Source: Dimargaris cristalligena
Lineage: Eukaryota > Kickxellomycota > Dimargaritomycetes > Dimargaritales > Dimargaritaceae
Assembly (NCBI GenBank): GCA_027576995.1
Contig: JANBQC010000466.1
Span: forward strand, 1 to 22,592
Direction of reading: 5' to 3'
DNA length: 22,592 bases
Below, one piece after another: positions 9,692 through 20,700 of this stretch. Numbering within the stretch: position 1 is the stretch's first letter; each line of letters opens with the position of its first letter. Made by a program: the position numbers and the translations under genes. The notes under the pieces were generated by a model. That model ran no database searches. It was not told the DNA's origin and worked only from the letters and a program-made list of their open reading frames with translations.

Positions 9692-9815
9692 TTGGGTAAT
9701 CCAGTAGCCCCGAAATGGCGAAAAATCCGCGGAATGAAACCGGCAAGCGAATCGGGAAGGTCAGACCGATAGCCGGAAAAGGCGAATAAGTGATCAATAA
9801 TGAGTGCTTAACAGC
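9692..9815 (-). other. Exon-like segment, unassigned
   Basis: On the minus strand this 124-nt segment is preceded by TATAG and followed by GTAAGTAAG, a strong donor like those in the Myb gene. It is open in a frame reading AVKHSLLITYSPFPAIGLTF onward, ending in LLDYP. A second frame is open over most of it too. No neighbouring exons are identified and no homology is recognised, so this may be coincidence. Confidence 0.2.
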
Positions 9816-10435
9816 CTATATTATTCGACTTGGGAGGGGGTGATGCCAATATATAGCCACAGTCTGTCTAAGCCGGCCAAACGGGTGTGTGATATTTATA
9901 GCTGCCAAAGGGATCGGTAGTATTCAGCCAATCAATCACCCGATTTGTGAGTAACAACGCCAGGGAGTAGTTTTGAAGCAAATAATAATATAATAATAAT
10001 AATTTGTAAAGTAAGTTAGTGTCCAGTCGGTGAAGTGAATCAGCATTCCGCTCTAATTAACCTTTTCTGTTCCTCGCCAGCTCCGTTTAGGAAAACTGGC
10101 ATGACATGAGTGTGCTTGACAAACATCCCCCAGAAAGGAGTAGACCAATAGTGGTAAATAGTATATATAAAAAAGCCTGAAACACTGTGGCAAGGGGTAA
10201 TAAAATGTCACTGGAATGAACCTATAGTAGTAATAGTGGCAGGTCCCTCCCAGTCAAACTAAAATCATGGTGCAAAATAAAATAAGAATAGTAAAGGGGG
10301 GTCGTTTTCCTAGTACTAGGGAAAAAAAGAATAACCCGAAGTATGGAAAGATACTGAGGTGGTGTACCATATGAATTCCAGCCCAATACCACACGTCAGA
10401 TCCAACTCAAACAATGCCCCTAATTACATGTAAAT

Positions 10436-10471
<36 letters not shown>

Positions 10472-10472
10472 G
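10436..10472. repeat. Compound (CA)n(TA)n microsatellite
   Basis: About six CA units run straight into about twelve TA units. Alternating purine-pyrimidine tract that could melt or adopt alternative helices; no gene is attached. Confidence 0.9.
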
Positions 10473-11401
10473 TACGCATGGGAAGGTGGCGACGGGGCGG
10501 GGATTACGGAATTCCGTAGAGACCCCTGCGGTCCATTGCCATCCCATAGGTAATAAAGGGGATTTCCAACCTGGCAGGCCATCAGCACCAAGCCAGCCTG
10601 CGAACAATCGGTAACATAACTCCAAACCGAGGGCGGGGAAATGGAAAGTGGAATAGGAGGGTGGGAGTTGTCGCGGGCCTCGGTGACTCTTACAATAGGA
10701 CTTCCAAGATATACACCATGAAACTTACTTACAAAACGGAGTAATTTTGTAACGGATGGATTGGATAAGGTTGAAATGAATAAATAGTACGAATACACAA
10801 CAAGCTCGCTTGAAACAGCCGCTTAAACCAGCCAAGGATGATATACTTCAACCTTGGCGACTTGACGCTGTATAAACCAATGGTGAGCGAATAAAGCGAG
10901 TGGGAGGGTTACTGCAAACCAATGCTGTGTGTTCCAATCAACGAGTTTGCTGGGCTAAGGGACAAGACACCCGAGAGGCAATAAGCGGCACCAATAGTTA
11001 AAGCCGTAGGGGAAGGACCCAATAGCAGGCCACGGCCAACGTGCCGACCGCAGTTAAAAGGCGCTGCTGGTTAAGAAGGAGGGGGGGATGGAGAAATTGA
11101 TATTACCTTAGTATATACAGTATACCGCCAATAAGGTTGGAGAACTGGCGGATGGTAACGTACTAAACGACCACCCAAGAAATGACGATGGAGGTAGCAA
11201 TGGATAAAGGTCTGGTCAAATAAAACTAAGTGGGTAAACAAGGTAAAGTCTTGGGGATGTTGCCCATTAAAGGGAATACGCAAACCATAAAGTTTGGAAG
11301 GGGAATTCCAAAATTTCGAAATAAATGTAAGATAAAGCATTACGAAAGCCCCCGAAGAGGGACGGGCTGGCGAGTGATATTTAAAGGGGAGAACCCAGCG
11401 A

Positions 11402-11441
11402 AGAGAGAGAGAGAGAGAGAGAGAGAGAATGTGTGTGTGTG
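11402..11441. repeat. Compound (AG)n(GT)n microsatellite
   Basis: About thirteen AG units followed, after AAT, by five to six GT units. Confidence 0.9.
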
Positions 11442-13643
11442 ACTCGGTAACCAAGCTAAAAATAATCATTGCGATACCGTGCGGAGCTAGCGAAAAGGGG
11501 CGGCACTAAGTGAGCCGGGTAACAGAATGCAGATAATATGGGAGGGTCCCTATTTTAGGCCCTGGGCATGAAAGGAGGAGGAGGAGCCTTCAGGCACTTT
11601 GGGCCTAGCGGGTGATAAACAAGCCGGCTTTTGGTCGATACCAATAATACTAATACCAATATGTTTTCCTTTTTGGTATTTCGTTACGTGTGATGGCGGG
11701 CAGACGGTTGGACAGATGATGCATTGGTGTCTCATGTGTAGGTATACTATACCTTGTGGCGGCGACTAGCCAAGCCCCGTGAATATTTCCAGTTGGGTTA
11801 CACCAACTCCACTTGTCAGCAGTCTGGGTCATACGGGAGTCACCCTAATAATGGATCCAGGGGACTGCGGTATTTTTAAAGACTCCGAGTTGCGAGTTTT
11901 GTGGAGTTTAAAGGCCTGGTCACTATTATTGACCACATCTAGAGTACCACCCGGGTTTAACTGGCACTCTATGGGCCAAGGAATCGGGGCGGATAGCTGA
12001 ATGGACATGGCAATGTTCCTCAAACAACCTTAATTTATCGAGCAATAGATTAATCACGAATAGTAGAGATGCTTATCGAGGCCACCACCGACTAGACCTG
12101 GGGGCCACCCGATTGGGCAAAACCACCCTTGTAGGTTGGCTTTGTTAGGGTCAACCAATCGCGGGGTTCCCCAATCACCGCATCCACACACCCTTTGTAC
12201 AGGGGCGGCCAAACTCATAGATCCCTGGACCAATGTTATCCCCAACCCATAACCGTCTGTCTGAAAGGGCTCCTCACCCTCCTGTACTTCAGTTCAAACC
12301 TCTCTGTGGATTACATAGGTACTAATAGTATATAGAAATGGATCCGAGCTGCTGGTAGAGAGATATTCCACTTTGGTCGCAGTCCACTTACAAGGCCGGA
12401 TCGCTGAACTATTATTATCCCAAGTCTTGGCATACACCGTTGTAATACACCAGTGGCACTACTGACTACCTGGAAGCAATGTATACAACCTAAATTAAGG
12501 GAAAGGCGTGTGACCCCCTCAGGGCCCACTCCCTACTATCATTCACCATACCTGGTCAGCCCAATCGGCGCCATGCAAAGCGCTCCGGTGGAAACTGTAA
12601 TACCATCGCAGACTGTTTGTCGATAAGGTTGCGTCATTGACGACACATAGTAATATACGGAACTGACCCCTTTGGCTTAATAAACTTAAAATACAAAAAA
12701 ATGGATTGTCAATAACTCCCTATTCAAATGTAAATATTGTATTTTAAGTATTAATATTCATGAACGATTTCTCAATAATCCACTTTCTCATTATAAGCAG
12801 TGCCCAATTTACTCGCTTAAGAGCGTACCTGGCTTTACGTTAATACCTATCATGTACACAAATATCGCCAATACACCTACAGGCTTCAGGGCTTCAAGGT
12901 AACAACAGGTTATACATAGGTGTTACAATAGTCTACGATTTGGGCCTTAATTCGATTGGCGTTTACCACAGCCAATGGTCATTTCACCCTACCCTAATAA
13001 CCGAATAATACACCATATAATTAATAATTTCCGCTGGATGAGTTTGGGGACGACCGGAATGGATCTGTGTCCCCACTCCCCTGACCCATTCTTTTAGTTC
13101 ATAATAGAGCCCCCCACATATCAATCCGGAAAATCATCCAGGGCCCGGCCAATGTATCCGGTGACCACGATTTGGCGACCCCTGAATCCCTGAAGGATAT
13201 ATCACCTCCCCTCACTATTACTACTATTGCGTGTGTGTTTGTTTTTTTGCTCTGTTTTTACAACCTCCCGAATTGGGCGTCGTCACACTCCTCGGGAATT
13301 GGAAGGAACCATGGATGGGTGATTTCGGGATTAGGTGCAAAGAGGCAGGAGATGATTTGACCTATCATTAAGTGCAAACCCAAAGTAGGCTCTGGGTGGT
13401 ACGTGCATTGGTGGGTTTATTGCACAGCAATCCAGGGGTGGATCGGGGTGAGACTAAACCATTTTTATCAAAAGACGGAGTGCCTGTTGTAGCACATCCG
13501 TAACCTACGCTGTTAATGAGATGTTTCGTATTATAGTCCATGATATTTGCATCTAACGATGCTTCAATCAGTCTGTGTTTTTACTGGGTCGTTCAATATG
13601 ATTGATTTTGTTTAGTACCCATGGGTCTATAAAGAGTGTACCG

Positions 13644-13741
13644 TAATATATATATATATATTTATAACGAGGCCAACTGGTACCCCCAACCGCCACATGG
13701 TATTAGACCTGCCATTTTCCCAGAATAATAATAATAATAAT
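13644..13741. repeat. (TA)n and (AAT)n microsatellites
   Basis: A TA run at 13644-13662 and an AAT run at 13724-13741, separated by about 60 bases of unique sequence. Confidence 0.85.
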
Positions 13742-14990
13742 GCAGCCATGCTACTGCCCTTAGTCCCCAAACGGGACTACTATACGGCCCGTCCCATCAA
13801 AGTCTTCATGGCCTACGGGTAGATATTACTGGTTGGACAAACGTACCTTAAGGTTACACTAGGTATGTATGAGAAACAGTCGGTGCAAAAGAAAACCCCC
13901 CAATGACAAAGTACAGTAGCGGGAACAGCTATGGTTTGGGGGTAGGCGGATTATAGGAAAACTAGATGGCTCAGAGGGTAAAAAGGTAAGAGGGAGTGGA
14001 GGCTGTGGTCGATTGAGGTGGGTGTGTCATTTTAGGGGCCTTTTCAAAAATTAACCATGGAACTTAAACAGCGGGTTTCGGCCGATCCCGAACAATATTA
14101 AATATATATGTGGATCAAATTAGGTCGGGGTGTCGAGAAACCCTCCAGGTTTATTCGGCCACGTCGGCTGTCGACCAAATAAAAACGTTACATCTATTAT
14201 TTAGTATTGCCCTCAACCTGTAGTGATGTATAGGGTCAGGTTAAAGCTTTATGTCCTCCATTTAAAGGCATCAGCATGAGAACGCGGTCGTTATGGTGTG
14301 GGATTTGTGAGATTCTTCCCAGTCACCCGACCGGCCTCTTCCAAACTGGGGGCAACAACTCAGTTTGCAAGCCGTGCCCTTTCTAATTTAGCATTTTAGG
14401 GCAAAACAGCCGTCCGCCTTGGCCCTTTGTAATAGTAGGGGTATTTGATCGATACCCACCTGGGCTTTAAGCCCGGCTTTATGGCTACTGCCAATGGTAT
14501 TTTGCAGTCGGCAGGCCCATCCATGGCTATTTGCCACCGTCGGCGCGGAGAGAAGGATAGGGAGATTTTTCGCTAGAAATGTTTTGCAGATATTGTAATA
14601 TTCTTGATTGGACAGGGAGGGACACGTCGCCAACCATTCCTGCCACAGTCGCATTCGGAAGAGAGAGGGTACGATCCTCCCGCACGTACACCCCAAACCC
14701 TTCACTAATACTATTCCCTCGTCCCCCCCCTGTATTTGGGCCGGCTATTGTTTAACTCTGATTCCGACTGTATGTATGCCTGTCTCGTATAACTCGCCCT
14801 CCCCAGTCCGTTTTAAAATACGAAGGGAAATTGGGGCCAGCAGGTCCATTGGTGTTGTGGTCACAGTATATGCCCCCCGCATACACTGATCGGGTCCATA
14901 TCGACCGTGCATCTGACGGTGGTTTATAAACCAGCTGGTGGCCCGCCGTCCGGCCCTTCCATCTGTATCTTTTTATTAACCCTATATTTC

Positions 14991-15009
14991 TGTCTCTCTC
15001 TCTCTCTCT
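14991..15009. repeat. (TC)n tract
   Basis: Nine TC units about 460 bases upstream of the Hsp20 start, at the edge of a generally pyrimidine-rich stretch that continues to the ATG. Confidence 0.85.
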
Positions 15010-15148
15010 ATTTTCGCCATCACCCTGCTTGACTGTACTCCCATCCGCTTGCTCATTCGCTCATTTCCCGCTGCATCAGTCCCGATTGGTGCCCCGCATT
15101 CCCCTACATAAGGTACGCGTCCCCTTTACTGTATAATTCGAAGTCCGC

Positions 15149-15319
15149 TTACACTGACCCCGAGACGCGGACGCGTGCACCGTTTGGGTGGTTATTTCCT
15201 CGACATTGTCTGTTCAGGTACATATTACTCGACCGCTGTCCTTCCTCCAATTTAGCCCGTGCATCTCTTCGTGCTTGCTTTATTAACCCCAACTCTGTCC
15301 TGGTCTTGTTGGGCGCCAT
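15149..15319 (-). CDS. Candidate first exon or small protein divergent to Hsp20
   Basis: From ATG at 15319 the minus strand reads 56 residues beginning MAPNKTRTELGLIKQARRDA and continuing as a basic, helix-prone segment (RAKLEEGQRSS) to a TAA at 15151-15149. The N-terminal 35 residues look protein-like and the remainder less so. A GTAATA donor follows the QRS codons and could start an intron, but I cannot place a convincing second exon (the frame at 14388-14660 is one weak candidate). No family is recognised. If real, its start lies 148 bp from the Hsp20 start on the other strand. Confidence 0.25.
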   Translation of the reverse strand: MAPNKTRTELGLIKQARRDARAKLEEGQRSSNMYLNRQCRGNNHPNGARVRVSGSV

Positions 15320-15467
15320 TTTTTTTCTCTTTCTTTGACCTCCTTGCTGACGACTACCCACCGTCCTTCTCCAATTCTCGCTCGACATTAGCATTCGACT
15401 CGGTCAACTACCCGACTCCCCCAATACTTTCCCACCCCTTCCTTCCCCTCCCCTCTACATATCCGCC
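15320..15467. promoter_or_regulatory. Hsp20 5' leader and core promoter region, possibly bidirectional
   Basis: Pyrimidine-rich on the plus strand (T8 run at 15318-15326, C/T-rich up to the ATG), as expected for a strongly expressed fungal gene leader. TTC-N5-TTC at about 15367-15379 only loosely resembles a heat-shock element, and no canonical nGAAnnTTCn array is present. The start codon sits in a good context (CCGCCATGTCC). Confidence 0.4.
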
Positions 15468-16034
15468 ATGTCCATCAAGAAGTACTGGTTCAAGGACGCC
15501 TTCTTCACCTCCTTCCAAAATGGCAAGGACCTGACCAAGGAGCCCATCAGCAATGAGAAGCACTTGCCCGTGTGCGTCAAGTGCTCGCTGCACCACCACA
15601 CTCTCATGCCCGGCTACTACTCGGCCTTTAACCTGACCAAGCATACCTGCGAACACGTCCACGCGTACCTCCACAACCATTTCCTATGCGGCTGCCACAC
15701 CGCCTTCCACGCTACCGAGATCTGCAGCACCCACGGTTGCTGGCACCCTTCCATCGACGTGTACGAGACCGACAAGGAAATCACCATTCAGGTCGAATTG
15801 CCCGGCGTCGACGGTAGCAAGGTGATCTGTGACGTGTACAAGGGTTCTCTCATGATCGTGGGTGAGACCCAGCGCGACTCGACCCTGCAGAAGGCTTTAA
15901 CTCACGGTGAGCGCGATGTGGGTAGCTTCTGCCGCCGTATTCCCCTGCCCGAACCCGTGTTGGCCAACGCGAAGGACTCCAAGGCCAGCTTCGCCAACGG
16001 TATTCTTACCGTGGTTCTGCCCAAGAAGAAGTAA
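15468..16034 (+). CDS. Small heat-shock protein (Hsp20/alpha-crystallin) with Cys/His-rich N-terminal arm
   Basis: Single exon, 188 residues, ATG 15468 to TAA 16032-16034. Residues about 93-188 are the alpha-crystallin domain (PSIDVYETDKEITIQVELPG, then the terminal A-x-F-x-NG-x-L-x-V-x-LP motif). Such proteins are ATP-independent chaperones that bind unfolding clients as oligomers in the cytosol. Residues 32-93 are extraordinary: seven Cys (36, 39, 61, 74, 76, 86, 91) and thirteen His in 62 positions, including C-x-x-C, HHH, H-x-C-x-x-H-x-H and C-x-C-H clusters. This is not typical of Hsp20 N-terminal arms and suggests metal binding or redox control (inference). The protein stops at LPKKK right after the last beta-strand, so the usual C-terminal I-x-I tail that drives oligomer assembly is missing. 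Codons are strongly C-ending, consistent with high expression. Confidence 0.92.
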   Translation: MSIKKYWFKDAFFTSFQNGKDLTKEPISNEKHLPVCVKCSLHHHTLMPGYYSAFNLTKHTCEHVHAYLHNHFLCGCHTAFHATEICSTHGCWHPSIDVYETDKEITIQVELPGVDGSKVICDVYKGSLMIVGETQRDSTLQKALTHGERDVGSFCRRIPLPEPVLANAKDSKASFANGILTVVLPKKK

Positions 16035-16418
16035 AGGGTGGTGACCCTCCCTCCTCATACATTCTCATGGCCCCGGATTAACCCGGTCCCAAGGGGGGAC
16101 TACCAGTGGTCTTTCCATCGTCGATTTTGTGAGGCACCTCCTCGGGTGGCCTTACTTGTTGTAGTCTCACCGCTGGGTGGTTGATTCCTATCCACCACAA
16201 TGTTTTTATTGGGCAATAACGCACCGGTTTTACTATCACTTGCCCCCCCTCTGCTTAATCACACACCTTATGTCTGCCCTTATCCCCGGCATGTCTAGTA
16301 TACTTACTGAAGTTCGTTCTTTTAGGATCAATCGCTTTCGTTATCTCTTTTTTTATGTATTTTTCTCCGTTTGCAGCACATCTATAATACACTACCCCTC
16401 ACTTGTGCATATCGCACA

Positions 16419-16424
16419 AATAAA
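16419..16424 (+). terminator. Candidate polyadenylation signal for Hsp20
   Basis: Canonical AATAAA hexamer in the Hsp20 3' flank, plus strand. The distance from the stop codon is somewhat long, so a nearer non-canonical signal could be used instead. Confidence 0.35.
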
Positions 16425-16789
16425 CACCTCCCACGACTTTTCATAAGAATGTCCGCCTGAACTTTTCCGTGGGAAGCAATTATGTAGTTCAGCCGTAAAG
16501 GGACAAATGTCCACCTTATTGTTGTTCAGGGATTGCATTAATTATATGAATTATTGCAACCCATCCTTCTCAGGTTAGTCTGGCGGAGTTATAGTGGTGC
16601 ACAGGGATAATTTATAATTGAAATAGAGAGAGAGAGGGAGTCTGTGGGTGTGTGAAGGAGAGGAAGGGGGGTTAAATTAGCCATAAATCATGAAGGGTAG
16701 GTATACCATAAAATAGTCGTGCCCGTGCTGTGCCAATCATTGTCGAGTAGTAAATAGGGAATATAAAAAATAATAATCAGCCGACCAAG

Positions 16790-16808
16790 TTGGCATCCGC
16801 CGTGCCAA
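16790..16808 (-). other. Short hairpin in the Myb gene 3' UTR
   Basis: TTGGCA, seven-base loop, TGCCAA: a perfect 6-bp stem beginning 13 bases after the Myb gene's stop. It could be an RNA structure in the 3' UTR, but a stem this short can arise by chance. Confidence 0.3.
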
Positions 16809-16821
16809 CCTCTCACGCCGG

Positions 16822-19800
16822 TTACAGGTTGACGATCTTATCGCGGTACTCTTCGATATTATCGTGGGTCAAAACGACCAAATCCCGCTTGGAACAGGGC
16901 TTTTTCGTCAGCGGACAAATATTGCGACCGCCTTCCGAAGTTAAGCAACGGACCCAGTTTTCGTACCCCATGACATGTCCGTAGGGGGAAATAGCGGGTT
17001 TGACGACCGGTTCAAGGGTAATCGGGTCCGTAAAGCCCGGGAGGGGATTTTCCGGATCGTCTAACTGATCGTCGTCATCTTCCATCAGTTCCGCCAGTTC
17101 CATAGAATTCAGGCCTTGGATACCCCGGGTCATGAGGGCCATGAAACTAAGGCCGGTGGTTTCGGCGGAGGTTGTGGTCGAATGGGCAGCAGTCCGAGTG
17201 TGCACCGAACCCGCCCGATCGACATCCGACGAACTACCCGCCCCACCCTGACCCTGGGCTGGGCCCGGGACCCCACTACCCCCGTTGGGCAGCATCCGCG
17301 TCCGTTTGGTGGTGTTCCACTGGTTCGCCGACTTCGCCGACGCCATAAAATCTTCATCGGAGGAGTCGTCCTGGTGCGCCAATTGGTCTTCGTCATCCTC
17401 GTCCGAGTCATACTTGCCGTAGGCCCGCCGCTTCCGTTTGGCAGCCGATCCGACGGCCGCCGTAGTCGAAGCCGAGGCCAAGGCCGAAGCCGCTCCGCCG
17501 AGCGGGCCACTACCACTACCATCACCACCCGGGGTTCCCGGCCCCCCCCCTGTTGTGGAGGCATTGTTCAGGAGAATCCCACCCACTCGAGTAGCCCGGG
17601 TCCGTCCCGTTCGACCGGCCCGGCGTTTCGTCGGATCACCACCGCCTTCATTAGCGCTCAAGTTCCCGGACCCCGCCTCCGTCGCTGACCCCCGCTGGTC
17701 ACTTTCCTCATCACCCGAATCGCCCGCCCCGCCCCCACTCCCACCGTACGTGTGCTTTTTCTTATGGGTTCGGAACGTTTTGACGGCCGACCCATCCTTA
17801 TTGACCTGTTTCGTCGTAAACAAATAATGGGCTTTACCCCGGTCATCCAGCACATAATTAGGATCGTGCAACTGGCGCGTTTCAATCAAATGGCGGTAAT
17901 AATTAGAGCACTGGTAGCCCACCCGACCGGGGACGGCCATGGAAAAGATCCCCCATTGTCCGTCGGCCCCGAGTTCAGCTAAACGTTTATGGAACAGCCG
18001 TTTTTCTTCGTCCGTCCAGGCCCCCGTGCGCTGTTCCTCGCCGGGCGCGTTGAACCGATAATAATACGTGTTGGGTTTAGTATCAATGGCCTGATATGCC
18101 TTGATGCGCGCCGCCGACCAGCCTTCCATGGCCTTGGCCGGGTCGATTTTGTTCTGCTGCAGCTGTTTGAGCGCGTCATCTAGAGTGAGGCGCTTGCACG
18201 TGCGGTATTTGCGCCGCGCATCGTCCGTGGTGGATTTTTTAAGGGTCGATGTACGTTTGCGGAGCAGTTGTTCGTAGGCCGCCCGCTGTTCGTCGCTCAT
18301 CAGCGTGGCTTGCATGGGCTGGACGCTGACGCGGGCCAGTTCCTTACGAACCGAGAAAAGGTAGCCTGGGCAGGAAAATTGGCCAATCACCTCTTCCTAT
18401 TCAAGCGAACGTTTTTTCAATGCCGAGCAGGCGGTAGGTAAAAAAACCAAAAAACCAAAAAAAAAAATAGAATTAGAACAGGTATGGTATGGAATGATCA
18501 GATTAGAACGGGGGCTTCTGGTTAAGTACGGTTGGCTGAGCGATCGTATAGTGTAATGTATGGGTACCGGTAGTTCACGGACTTACCTCATTGTTGCGAA
18601 ATTGTTCAAGTGCGAACTTGATTTCCTCATCGGACAAATGGTCGTACATATTACGAATTTTACGAGCCTTGCGATTAAACTCACGGCGCTCAAACTCGGC
18701 AAACTAGTGGCACGTCGGGGGCAGATGTCGAAATCAATATATATATGTATGTACATATAAGTACATACGTAAGTGGTTGGCGCCAGCTATAAATATATAC
18801 CAAATACAAATATCATCGCTGGCCTTAATAGTTAATTCGATGGGTGTAATAACTTACCTGGCGCTGCTGGAGGGCCATTCGCTTGGTGATAATATCCATA
18901 TCGGACTCCGTCACCTCACTCTCAAATACTCGCTCTTTACGGACTGTCCCGATTTGGTTGCTAGAATGGGGATATCGAATAAAGTAATGCAAAATGTGTA
19001 CAGAAGTTGGCTGGGAGAATATCAGAAAACTCAACAGAGCGTTGTCCTATACCGGTGGTTATAATGGCAGAAAATCCGCCACTAATAATGGTACTAAAGG
19101 GTCAGGGTGGAAGAGGTTACCTTTCCTCGGCGATATTGGGAACCAATGATTCCCGATCCTTTGCCTCTAGACGATCCTCCGACTCTTCGTCATATTTGGG
19201 TTTCATCATCATATTCGCGCGTAAAATATCCTGGTATAGAAAGATGCAGCGTCCAGTATATACGGGCCCGGAGAAAACAAAGGCAAATGGTATTGGTGAC
19301 ATACCTCCAATAGTTTAACAAGAGGCGGGAAGGGAGTTCCCAAGTCCCGCTTTGGAATCGATTCCGGTCATTCCGTATATGGGTGAACAGTAGTCATGAG
19401 CTCATCAAATATATGCCCGTTCCCTTTGGCATAGCAACGGGCCAATTCTCGCCGACTTACCCGTAGCTGGCCTGTCACAAAGGCCGTGGCCGAAGGAGCG
19501 TGTCGGAACGTGGCATGGTGGTGGTCGGTGTCATTCTTGGGGGCCCCGTGGTACCACTCACGGCGCATGGGCCGGGCCTTAAGCGTAGCTGGGTTTGGGG
19601 GTAAACATAAAAGACACATGCATTTTAATCCAGTAGGCATTAGTACATTAGGCCAAGGGTTTTATTTTTCCTGGCTAATGCTAGGTCTTCGTTAGGGGCA
19701 ACATACGCAAAATCGATACCTAAATAAGTAAACACCTGCGAAGACTAGGGATGGGGTACCTACGAGGATCGAAAAACACGCCGGATTTGTTAGCAGCATC

Positions 19801-19836
19801 GTCAACCGTCGGGGTTGGTTCGCGTAATTTGACCAT
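16822..19836 (-). CDS. Six-exon Myb/SANT-domain protein with C-terminal U-box-like fold
   Basis: Reconstructed exons (minus strand): 19836-19764, 19588-19461, 19230-19121, 18960-18858, 18703-18587, 18396-16822. They total 2106 nt, or 701 residues, and all phases match. Donors are GTAGGT, GTAAGT, GTAACC, GTAAGT and GTAAGT; acceptors are CCAG, CCAG, CTAG, CTAG and ATAG. Introns are 175, 230, 160, 154 and 190 nt. Residues about 104-180 are charged helices. Residues about 301-349 are a Myb/SANT repeat (W304, W325, third aromatic a Tyr; signature PGRVGYQCSNYYRHL). Residues about 390-620 are Gly/Ser-rich and disordered, with a basic KRKRR patch and an acidic DSDEDDED stretch, typical of nuclear proteins. 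Residues 627-701 resemble a U-box/SP-RING fold (DPITLEPVV, GHVMGYENWVRCL, CPLTKKP, LT-x-x-NIEEYRDKIVN) lacking most zinc ligands. A nuclear regulator with possible ubiquitin- or SUMO-ligase-like activity is an inference. The ATG in exon 1 is the first in frame. Confidence 0.85.
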
Positions 19837-20666
19837 TGTAGTAGGGAGGTACGGCTAATTTGGACAATGAACTAGATAAGTACTGTCAAGTGTAAGAGAA
19901 AAAACAAAAAGGTAGTGAAGGATAGGAGATGGTTAGAGTAAATGAAATCAGGTTGAGTATTTGTATTCCCTTCACTCAGAATAACCGTAAAACCATGAGC
20001 TTTTCAGCCTTCTGCCCAATTCTCTTTTTGTTTATTGGCAGGCTGGAGAGGTGTGGTATTTCAGTTTTTTGGGAATCTCTAATTGTAAACATCCAGTGTT
20101 GCTAGGATTTCTGGAGCGAAAAATTCACCCAGTATGGTATTTTATGTAGGAATTCCAGTGGTTTATGTACTTTAAGTTTAAGGCATAGGAAATTTAGCCC
20201 CGATATCAAACTAAAAATAGGTCAGTTGGACTAGGCTTTTCCGATAAGTTCTATATAAAGACCACCAGTATTCCCAAATGAATACTGATTGCATATAAAC
20301 CCAGTAAATTGAAATGTATAGATTATTGGCATTAATAAACATCAGTAGTTGAAATTTAATAACCATGTGGTTATACTTAAATGAAGGGTGTAACTAAGTT
20401 ATGGGTTGCCAGGCTAGTTATTCTAAACAGCTAGTCACTTCTGTTAATATTTTTACAATGATTAGGTCTTTAATAGGTAATAGAGATAATAGTGTCATGA
20501 CTGGTTAATTTAAACTACAGGAATAACCAGCCATACAAGTAAAAAACCCATACCAACAGATGGGTAAATTAGCATCTAATATCATAGAAATATATCCCCA
20601 TTATCTTACTGTGTTTATTTACTATCATTATATTCCCCTTATTCTCTAGTTACTGATTCTTATTTA
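19837..20666. other. AT-rich spacer between the Myb gene and the retroelement
   Basis: Contains the Myb gene's promoter (nearest part, about 19837-20000) and then AT-rich sequence without open frames of note. No conserved site is identified. Confidence 0.6.
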
Positions 20667-20677
20667 TTAATAGGGCG

Positions 20678-20700
20678 ATTACCCCTTCTATCATGGGAAT
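20678..20700 (-). repeat. Element terminal repeat, outer copy
   Basis: 23-bp motif with core ATTACCCCTTCTATCAT followed by GGGAAT on the plus strand. It is identical to the copy at 21023-21045 (direct repeat). The longer arm 20667-20694 pairs, 27 of 28 positions, with 20971-20998. It probably marks the right terminus of the element. Confidence 0.75.

Larger units (their letters stand above)
8871..15148. other. Long intergenic region without a recognised gene
   Basis: More than 6 kb in which I recognise no conserved protein on either strand. It contains many simple repeats: (TA)n at 9012-9026, (AAT)n at 9980-10003, (CA)n(TA)n at 10436-10472, (AG)n(GT)n at 11402-11441, (TA)n at 13644-13662, (AAT)n at 13724-13741 and (TC)n at 14991-15009. 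A moderately GC-rich patch lies at about 9100-9600. Exon-like pieces are at 9692-9815 (listed separately) and possibly 14388-14660 on the minus strand (RLWQEWLATCPSLSNQEYY in a 105-codon frame with no ATG of its own at the left). Unrecognised multi-exon or non-coding genes remain possible. Confidence 0.5.
16035..16821. other. Convergent intergenic region between Hsp20 and the Myb gene
   Basis: The 3' flanks of two converging genes. On the plus strand an AATAAA lies at 16419-16424, about 385 bases past the Hsp20 stop. An (AG)n tract follows near 16624-16636. No further gene is seen. Confidence 0.6.

Noticed and set aside
10424..10798. 124-codon minus-strand ORF
   Set aside because: Runs through the (CA)n(TA)n microsatellite (a VCVC/IYIY tail) and lacks domain similarity; likely chance.
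14388..14705. 105-codon minus-strand ORF
   Set aside because: Part of it looks protein-like, but it has no ATG at its start, no clear acceptor with a pyrimidine tract, and no recognised family. Kept only as a weak exon candidate.
15136..15145. TTCGAA as a heat-shock element upstream of Hsp20
   Set aside because: A heat-shock element needs alternating nGAAn units with two-base gaps; here the arms abut, so it is just a 6-bp palindrome.
17116..17688. 190-codon plus-strand ORF
   Set aside because: Antisense to the Gly/Ser-rich middle of the Myb protein; no independent support.
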